Positions 4,945-10,170 of a DNA stretch of 10,170 nucleotides are shown here, in pieces. Source of the DNA: Candidatus Bipolaricaulota bacterium (lineage in GTDB: Bacteria > Bipolaricaulota > Bipolaricaulia > UBA7950 > UBA9294); assembly GCA_015485945.1 (NCBI GenBank), contig WFSM01000137.1, positions 1 to 10,170 on the forward strand, written 5' to 3'. Below the pieces are notes generated by a model. The model was not told the DNA's origin, did no database searches, and was given only the letters and a program-made list of their open reading frames with translations. Every line of letters starts with the position of its first letter. Within the stretch, counting starts at the first letter, position 1. Position numbers and translations under genes: made by a program.

Positions 4945-6837
4945 GTGGGCAAGACAATGACCGAGAAGATTCTGGAGACGCATGTGGTGGAAGGTTCCCT
5001 AAAACGGGGCGGGGAGGTCGGGATCAGGATCGACCAATGCCTGACTCAGGACTCGACCGGAACAATGGCGTGGCTTGAGTTTGAATCCCTTGGGATGAGC
5101 GGGGTGAAGGCCGAATTAGCGGTGAGCTACTGCGATCATACTTCGCTTGGATTCAAAGGAGAATCGACCGACGATCACGTTTTTCTCCAGTCAATCGCCT
5201 CGCATTACGGCGCGAAGTTTTCTAAGAACGGGAATGGTGTCTGCCATCAGCTTCACTACGAGCGGTTCGGCGTTCCGGGGAAAACACTGCTTGGGTCCGA
5301 CTCTCACACTCCAACGGCCGGCGGGCTGGGCGTGTTGGGGATCGGAGCGGGTGGGATGGACGTCGCCGTTGCAATGGGAGGCGGGCCGTTTCATCTCATC
5401 GTTCCCAAAATGATGCGAATCGTCCTCACCGGCGCCCTCCCGTGGGGCGTCGCGGCGAAGGATGTGGCGCTCGAGATTCTACGGCGGATCTCGGTTAAGG
5501 GCGGGGTCGGCTACTTCCTCGAGTTTACCGGCCCGGGAGTGGAAAATCTGTCCGTGCCGCAGCGGGCGACGATCACCAACCTGTGCACCGAGACCGGGGC
5601 GACGGCATCGATTTTCCCCTCCGATGAAGTGACTAAGGAGTTCCTCCGGATGCAGGGGCGGGAAGAGGCATGGCATGCGCTCTTTCCCGATCCGGATGCG
5701 GTTTACGATAAGACATTGGAGATCGATATGGCGACGCTCAAGCCACTTGTCGCCATGCCAGGAATGCCGGATAACGTCTACGATATCGACGAGGTGAAAG
5801 GCACGAAGATCGACCAAGTGTACATCGGCTCGTGCACGAACGGCTCGTACCGTGACATCCGGATTGCCGCCGAGATCATCACCGGGAAGCGTGTGTCACC
5901 GAACATTGACGTCATCGTCTCCCCGGCATCACGCCAGGCGTGGGAGATGCTGATGGCGGACGGAAGTTTTCTCGCCCTCACAAAGGCTGGCGTGCGCCTG
6001 ATCGAGCCGGGGTGCAACGCGTGTATCGGCATTGGGTTCGTGCCGGGGTACGGACATTTGTCGCTGCGGACGGTGAACCGCAACTGGAAGGGACGAGGCG
6101 GGAGCAAATTCGGAAAGATTGCGTTGTGCAGCCCCGAGGTGGCAGCAGCATCGGCCCTCGCCGGTGCCATCGCTGATCCACGTGAGTTGTCGCCGCTAGA
6201 GGTGAAGGTTGACCATCTGACGGTCGATGACGCGTTGATCCTCGAGCCGCAAGGCACGGCGGTCGAGATTAGGCGCGCTCCCAATATTGTCCCACTTGCA
6301 CCGCAGCGCCCGCTTCGATCGCCCCTTGTGGGCACGGTGTTGATCAAACTGGGGGATGGGGTGTCCACCGACACGATTTTGCCGGCGGGGCCGTTGACCC
6401 AACACCTGCGCTCCAACCTGCCGGAGATCGCTAAGTTTACGTTCTACTACGAGGACAAGGAGTTTGCCACTCGCGCCGCTGCGAACGGTGGTGGGTTCAT
6501 CGTTGGCGGGGAGAATTATGGCCAGGGCTCATCACGGGAGCACGCGGCCCTCGCCCCATGGCAGCTCGGAATCAAGGCGGTGTTTGCCAAGAGCTATGCC
6601 CGCATCCACCGTGCCAACCTGATCAATGTGGGAATCATTCCGTTCATCTGCGACACCGATCGGATCGACCGGGACGACGAATTAGAGGTCGATGTGGCCG
6701 ACCTCACCGGCGAGCTTGTCGCCGACAATCGGACCAAGGACGAGCGGATTCCCCTCTCCCACGACCTGTCGCCGCGCGAGATCGCGATGATTAAGGCAGG
6801 AGGGTTGCTCGCCTACACCGCGGCGCAGCACCGCTAG
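4945..6837 (+). CDS. acn: Aconitate hydratase, Aquifex-type single chain
   Basis: The enzyme interconverts citrate and isocitrate through cis-aconitate using a [4Fe-4S] cluster. The 630-aa chain has the catalytic domains first: QDSTGTMAWLEFESLG (35-50), YCDHT (62-66) and GSDSHTPTAGGLG (117-129). The cluster cysteines are C297 (GSCTNG), C357 and C360 (PGCNACIG). The swivel domain follows, with GDGVSTDTILPAG (470-482) and GQGSSREHAAL (526-536), which includes the serine/arginine active-site motif. It is much shorter than the roughly 890-aa AcnA enzymes and matches the compact type known from Aquifex and anaerobes. I chose GTG 4945 (MGKTMTEKIL...) because AGGTGA lies 5 bases upstream; GTG 4936 would overlap that site, and ATG 4957 is a less likely alternative. 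A related hydro-lyase role such as homoaconitase is less likely but not excluded. Its stop interlocks with that of the convergent PLD gene. Confidence 0.93.
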   Translation: MGKTMTEKILETHVVEGSLKRGGEVGIRIDQCLTQDSTGTMAWLEFESLGMSGVKAELAVSYCDHTSLGFKGESTDDHVFLQSIASHYGAKFSKNGNGVCHQLHYERFGVPGKTLLGSDSHTPTAGGLGVLGIGAGGMDVAVAMGGGPFHLIVPKMMRIVLTGALPWGVAAKDVALEILRRISVKGGVGYFLEFTGPGVENLSVPQRATITNLCTETGATASIFPSDEVTKEFLRMQGREEAWHALFPDPDAVYDKTLEIDMATLKPLVAMPGMPDNVYDIDEVKGTKIDQVYIGSCTNGSYRDIRIAAEIITGKRVSPNIDVIVSPASRQAWEMLMADGSFLALTKAGVRLIEPGCNACIGIGFVPGYGHLSLRTVNRNWKGRGGSKFGKIALCSPEVAAASALAGAIADPRELSPLEVKVDHLTVDDALILEPQGTAVEIRRAPNIVPLAPQRPLRSPLVGTVLIKLGDGVSTDTILPAGPLTQHLRSNLPEIAKFTFYYEDKEFATRAAANGGGFIVGGENYGQGSSREHAALAPWQLGIKAVFAKSYARIHRANLINVGIIPFICDTDRIDRDDELEVDVADLTGELVADNRTKDERIPLSHDLSPREIAMIKAGGLLAYTAAQHR

Positions 6838-7919
6838 CGCACCGGGCGGCCACGGCGCCATAAAAACGCGAAGAACTGCGTGTAAGCTGCTGCTAACTTG
6901 GGGATCCCCACTACGGCGATGTCGGCCTCGTTGTTCTTTTCGAGCGAGTAATAGTTCCAGTTGGTGGAGCCGAGAATCACGTCGCGCCCGTCGATGATCA
7001 CCAGTTTGGCGTGGGTGGTGACGGACGGATCATCGAACCGCACGGCGACGCCGTGGTCAACGAGGTAGTACGCCGCTTCCTGGTTTGCCTTTGCCGATTC
7101 CGGGTAGAATGCGCAGTCGTCGAGGAATACCTTCACCTCGACACCGCGGCCGGCGGCGGCGATGAGTGCGTTCAGGATATCGTTGGATAAGCTATCCTTG
7201 TACGCAGGATAGTACGAGGCGCGATACATCACAACGTACACCGAGACCTGTGCCCGATTCAACAGGTCGAGCAACACGCGGGTGTAGTTTTTCGTCTCGG
7301 GGCCGTCCGGGATCGGAATTAACGTTGGGTAGGCGCTGATCTCCATGGTTCCCATATCTACCCCGCCCGGGATAAGAGTTCCTGCCCAGATGCGGGAGAA
7401 GTATTCGGTGAATACCCCTCCGATGCGGGAATCATCGATGGCGATGTTTGCCTGTGCTTGGTCGTGGAACGCATGTGTGTTCCAGTTGGACGAGCCCAGG
7501 ATCACTAATCGTCCGTCGATGACGACTAACTTGGCGTGGGTGGTCACTGTCGGATCGTCGAATTTGGCCGCGATGCCGTGCGATTTTAGGAACTCGATGG
7601 TGGGGAGATTCTTGGCGGTTATCGACTCGGACCAATCGCTCGCATCGAGGATAACGCGTACGGCCACGCCACGGCCGGCAGCAGCGACGATTTTGTCCCA
7701 CAGCGAATCGTCCGTGAGCTCACCGTTGGACGACAGAATATCGATCGACACGCGTGCCGCTGGGATCGCACTCTCCAAGTGGGCGAGGTACTGCCTGACG
7801 CCGGTGATGTCGATCAACGGCACAATGCGGACCTGGGTGGCCGTTTCTGCGCCGATACCGGTCACTGCGACGGCTAACCACACTACCAGGATGAGCATGC
7901 GTTGCAACCGTTTCTTCAT
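6834..7919 (-). CDS. Secreted phospholipase D-family protein with two HKD motifs
   Basis: This 361-aa protein starts with a signal peptide: MKKR, a hydrophobic stretch (8-22) and probable cleavage after GIGA (24), so it acts outside the membrane. Two PLD half-domains follow, each with a complete HxKxxxxD motif and GSxNW: H128/K130/D135 with G142-N145, and H303/K305/D310 with G317-N320. The halves are close to each other (both contain DDP.VTTHAKLV.IDGR and VILGS.NWN), which points to an internal duplication of a Nuc-like unit. Members of this superfamily cleave phosphodiester bonds in phospholipids or nucleic acids; the substrate here cannot be told. No Shine-Dalgarno sequence precedes ATG 7919. 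The gene is divergent from the Lon-like gene (32 bases between starts) and shares CTAG with the aconitase stop. Confidence 0.9.
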   Translation of the reverse strand: MKKRLQRMLILVVWLAVAVTGIGAETATQVRIVPLIDITGVRQYLAHLESAIPAARVSIDILSSNGELTDDSLWDKIVAAAGRGVAVRVILDASDWSESITAKNLPTIEFLKSHGIAAKFDDPTVTTHAKLVVIDGRLVILGSSNWNTHAFHDQAQANIAIDDSRIGGVFTEYFSRIWAGTLIPGGVDMGTMEISAYPTLIPIPDGPETKNYTRVLLDLLNRAQVSVYVVMYRASYYPAYKDSLSNDILNALIAAAGRGVEVKVFLDDCAFYPESAKANQEAAYYLVDHGVAVRFDDPSVTTHAKLVIIDGRDVILGSTNWNYYSLEKNNEADIAVVGIPKLAAAYTQFFAFLWRRGRPVR

Positions 7920-7931
7920 GTGCGCTACAAT
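7902..7931 (+). promoter_or_regulatory. Candidate promoter of the Lon-like protease gene
   Basis: TTGCAA (7902-7907) and TACAAT (7926-7931) are spaced by 18 bases. Initiation near 7938 would place the strong Shine-Dalgarno AAGGAGG (7941-7947) almost at the 5' end of the mRNA, with the ATG at 7952. The -35 element lies inside the first codons of the divergent PLD gene. Confidence 0.55.
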
Positions 7932-7959
7932 CCTACTTTAAAGGAGGACGGATGACCAA
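7930..7959 (-). promoter_or_regulatory. Weak candidate promoter of the PLD gene
   Basis: On the minus strand TTGGTC (7959-7954) and TAGGAT (7935-7930) are spaced by 18 bases; both match consensus only partly. A start near 7923 would leave about 4 bases before the PLD ATG (7919), consistent with the missing ribosome binding site. The -35 would fall inside the first codons of the Lon-like gene. Confidence 0.3.
7931..7948. promoter_or_regulatory. Imperfect 18-bp dyad, possible operator
   Basis: TCCTACTTTAAAGGAGGA is a palindrome around TTT|AAA (centre between 7939 and 7940) with one mismatched pair (7935/7944). It has no loop, so it suits a DNA-binding dimer better than an RNA hairpin. It overlaps the transcription start and Shine-Dalgarno of the Lon-like gene and the -10 region of the PLD gene. 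Part of the symmetry could be a by-product of the Shine-Dalgarno sequence. Confidence 0.3.
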
Positions 7960-10170
7960 GGAACTGGCAGCAGACAAGCTGCGTTACATGTGTGATCCAA
8001 CGAAGTTTAATTTTAAGACGACGGCTGAGGTGGACCCGCTCGATCGGATCATCGGCCAGGACCGGGCGATTGAGGCGCTTAAACTCGGATTGGGAATTAA
8101 AGACGCCAAAAATCGGTACAACATCTACGTTGCCGGCGGCCCCGGAACCGGGAAGATGTCCGCGGTGGAGTATTTTCTCAGTCGGGCGAGCCGAGACGAG
8201 CCACGCCCGCCCGATCTGTGTTATGTGCATAACTTCGAGAACCCGTACAGTCCGCATTATCTTGAACTTCCCGCCGGGATGGGCACACAGCTACGTGACG
8301 ACATGAAGCACCTCATCACCAGGCTGCGGCGCGATATTCCCAAAGTGTTTGATCTTGACGAGTTCAAGGCGCGCAGCAAGAAGATCAACGATCGCTACAG
8401 TGAGAAGCGGACGACGCTGTTTGAGGAGATGGAGAAGAAAGCCCGTGCCCTCGGATTTGCGATCCAACGCACCCCGATTGGGATTAACACCCTGCCGCTG
8501 CGCGATGGTGGTGAACCGCTGAGCCAGGAGGAGTACGAGGCCCTGTCGGAGGAAGAGCGCACCAAGATCAGAGAAAAACAAAACGAAGTGCAGGCCTTGA
8601 TCCAGGACAGTCTGCAGGAGATCGCCCGCATCGAGGAGGAGCGCGAGGAAGAAACAAAAAAACTCGCCAAAGAGGCGGTGCTGTTTACGGTAGAGCCGCA
8701 TATTAACCAGCTTAAATCGCGCTATGGAAGCGTGGATAAAGTAGTCTCGTTTCTCGATGAGGTGCAAAACGATATTGTTGAGCACTTGGACCAGTTCCGC
8801 GGCGGGAACCAAGAGGCCCCTAAAGGTCCGATGCCGGTTCCGTTTGTAATGCAGCCAGTTGACCCGTTCAAGCGTTACGACGTGAACGTTCTCGTGGACA
8901 ACTCTCAGGCCGAGGGGGCACCGGTGATCGTCGAGGAGAACGCGTCCTACACCAACCTGTTCGGGGCGATCGAGCGGCGGGTGCACATGGGGGTAGCGAT
9001 CACCGACTTCACGATGATCAAACCCGGCTCGCTCCACCGTGCTAACGGCGGATATCTCGTTTTGAACGCGAACAATCTGTTTCGCATGGGGCTGTCGTGG
9101 GAGGCGCTCAAGATCGCGATCAAACGCCGCGAGATCCGGATTGAAGATCCGATGCAGATGCTGGGCTATTCCACCACCGAAGGGCTGAAACCCGAACCGG
9201 TCCCATTCCGCATGAAAATCATCATAATCGGCAGCCCGGAGATCTACGAGCTCCTTCACTATTATGATGAGGATTTTCCCAAGCTATTCTCGGTGAAAAG
9301 TGACTTTGATACCGAGATGGAGCGAACCGATGACCACGAGCAGGAGATTGCACGGTTCCTCCGTGCCCGTTGTCAGGAAGACCCGAGCCTGCTTCCGTTT
9401 GATCCCACCGGAGTGGCAAAGATCGTTGAGGCATCGGCGGAGCTCGCTGGCGATCAGAAGAAGCTGTCGTGTCGGTTCGGGGTGCTCACCTCGATCGTCA
9501 AAGAAGCGTCGTACTGGGCGCGGACCGAAGGGTCGGCCCACGTCACCGGAGAGCATGTGCATACGGCACTTGTTGAACGGGATCATCGCAGCGATCGTAT
9601 TGAGGAGAAGATCCGCGAAATGATTGCCCGTGACCAGATTCTCGTTGATACCACAGGGGAGAGAGCCGGACAGGTGAACGGACTCGCTGTGTTGCAACTG
9701 GGAGATTACATGTTCGGCAAACCGTCCCGAATCACAGCGACCGTGCACACCGGTAAGGACGGAATCGTTGACATCGAGCGGGAAGCCGAACTCGGTGGGC
9801 ACACGCACACCAAGGGAATCATGATCCTCAAGGGGTTTCTCGGTGAGCGGTTTGCCTCCGAAAAGCCGCTCAGCCTATCGGCAAGCCTCACGTTCGAGCA
9901 AAGCTACTCGATGATTGACGGAGATAGCGCATCGAGCACCGAACTGTACGCCCTTCTGTCCGCTCTATCCGGGATTCCGATCAAACAGGGACTCGCTGTT
10001 ACCGGCTCGGTCAATCAGAAAGGGGAGATCCAGCCAATCGGCGGAGTGAACGAGAAAATCGAGGGATTCTTCCGCGTGTGCAAGGCGAAGGGTATTACCG
10101 GCGACCAAGGGGTGCTCATCCCCGTGCGTAACGGGGACAATTTGATGCTGTCCGAGGAAGTGGTAGAAGC
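7952..10170 (+). CDS. Lon-like serine-lysine protease with AAA_32 domain (3' end cut by window)
   Basis: This is a Lon-family (S16) protease of the type with an AAA_32 ATPase-like module, expected to degrade proteins in the cytoplasm. The 739 visible codons remain open at the window edge; relatives are roughly 800 aa, so some 50-80 residues are probably missing. The P-loop region is GPGTGKMS (63-70). A helical, charged insert with coiled-coil character spans about 125-240. The AAA core resumes with HRANGGYLVLNANNLF (362-377) and KIIIIGSPEIYELL. The protease domain starts near 575 (NGLAVLQLGD) and has the catalytic S659 (DGDSASSTE) and K702 (GGVNEKIEGFF). ATG 7952 follows AAGGAGGA by 4 bases. 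The canonical Ser/Thr of Walker A is Met69, and the Walker B acidic position appears to be Asn372, so ATP hydrolysis may be impaired, as in LonC-type proteases. The protease dyad is intact. Confidence 0.93.
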   Translation, partial: MTKELAADKLRYMCDPTKFNFKTTAEVDPLDRIIGQDRAIEALKLGLGIKDAKNRYNIYVAGGPGTGKMSAVEYFLSRASRDEPRPPDLCYVHNFENPYSPHYLELPAGMGTQLRDDMKHLITRLRRDIPKVFDLDEFKARSKKINDRYSEKRTTLFEEMEKKARALGFAIQRTPIGINTLPLRDGGEPLSQEEYEALSEEERTKIREKQNEVQALIQDSLQEIARIEEEREEETKKLAKEAVLFTVEPHINQLKSRYGSVDKVVSFLDEVQNDIVEHLDQFRGGNQEAPKGPMPVPFVMQPVDPFKRYDVNVLVDNSQAEGAPVIVEENASYTNLFGAIERRVHMGVAITDFTMIKPGSLHRANGGYLVLNANNLFRMGLSWEALKIAIKRREIRIEDPMQMLGYSTTEGLKPEPVPFRMKIIIIGSPEIYELLHYYDEDFPKLFSVKSDFDTEMERTDDHEQEIARFLRARCQEDPSLLPFDPTGVAKIVEASAELAGDQKKLSCRFGVLTSIVKEASYWARTEGSAHVTGEHVHTALVERDHRSDRIEEKIREMIARDQILVDTTGERAGQVNGLAVLQLGDYMFGKPSRITATVHTGKDGIVDIEREAELGGHTHTKGIMILKGFLGERFASEKPLSLSASLTFEQSYSMIDGDSASSTELYALLSALSGIPIKQGLAVTGSVNQKGEIQPIGGVNEKIEGFFRVCKAKGITGDQGVLIPVRNGDNLMLSEEVVE

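Noticed and set aside
5778..6416. 212-codon open frame antisense to the aconitase gene
   Set aside because: It overlaps the cluster-ligand region of a well-supported enzyme and its translation is low-complexity, with no recognisable domain.
6899..6910. 12-bp perfect palindrome TGGGGATCCCCA
   Set aside because: It lies inside the PLD coding region, has no T-tract after it and no companion copy in the window. A single short palindrome is expected by chance in sequence this GC-rich.
8291..9259. 322-codon open frame antisense to the Lon-like gene
   Set aside because: It lies entirely over the protease CDS, its translation shows no domain pattern and is rich in residues expected from reading a coding strand backwards, and the sense frame has clear catalytic motifs.
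1..10170. Defence island, toxin-antitoxin, mobile element, CRISPR array or RNA gene
   Set aside because: No transposase, integrase, repeat array, tRNA-like fold or paired small genes are visible; the genes are core functions and I cannot support a novel multi-gene system from this window.

Overview
The window is a gene-dense stretch of a bacterial chromosome. It holds eight protein genes plus the last codons of a possible ninth, and by eye it is moderately GC-rich. It looks like core, vertically inherited sequence: translation, chromatin, nucleotide and lipid cofactor metabolism, a TCA-type enzyme, proteolysis and one secreted enzyme. I see no insertion sequence, phage gene, CRISPR array, tRNA or rRNA, and no gene-free stretch over 300 bases. 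The longest non-coding pieces are about 90 bases (85-112 nt 5' leader of rpsA; 4854-4944 between amrB and the aconitase gene). The gene set suggests a deep-branching, possibly anaerobic or thermophilic lineage: an Aquifex-type one-chain aconitase, a MEMO/AmrB protein, a Lon-like AAA_32 protease and an S1-HU operon. Bipolaricaulota/Acetothermia or a similar group is a guess from context, not a demonstrated placement.

Layout. Bases 1-27 may be the 3' end of an upstream gene. A leader with a perfect 10-bp hairpin precedes rpsA (six-domain ribosomal protein S1, 113-1867). An HU/IHF-family gene (1893-2207) follows 25 bases later, the order seen in E. coli rpsA-ihfB. A strong intrinsic terminator (2234-2275) ends this plus-strand operon, but it lies inside the coding region of the convergent gene acpS.

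The minus strand from 4853 down to 2176 is a tight four-gene operon transcribed amrB - yicC - gmk - acpS. Its genes overlap by 8 and 11 bases or are separated by 3. It combines an AmmeMemoRadiSam-type B protein, a YicC/YloC endoribonuclease, guanylate kinase and holo-ACP synthase. Its first gene has no Shine-Dalgarno sequence and a -10-like TACAAT ending 6 bases before the ATG, so its mRNA may be leaderless.

Divergent from that operon, a good promoter (TTGACG-16-TATAAT) drives a 630-residue aconitate hydratase (4945-6837). It converges on a secreted two-HKD phospholipase D-family enzyme (7919-6834, minus strand), and the two genes share a CTAG in which both TAG stops lie. Only 32 bases separate the PLD start from the divergent Lon-like protease gene (7952 to beyond the window end). 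Those bases hold overlapping promoter candidates and an 18-bp imperfect dyad.

No new multi-gene system is evident. The more interesting signals are small-scale: the leader hairpin before rpsA, a terminator written inside a conserved acpS motif, possible leaderless starts, altered ATP-binding motifs in the Lon-like protein and guanylate kinase, and the compact divergent control region at 7900-7960.
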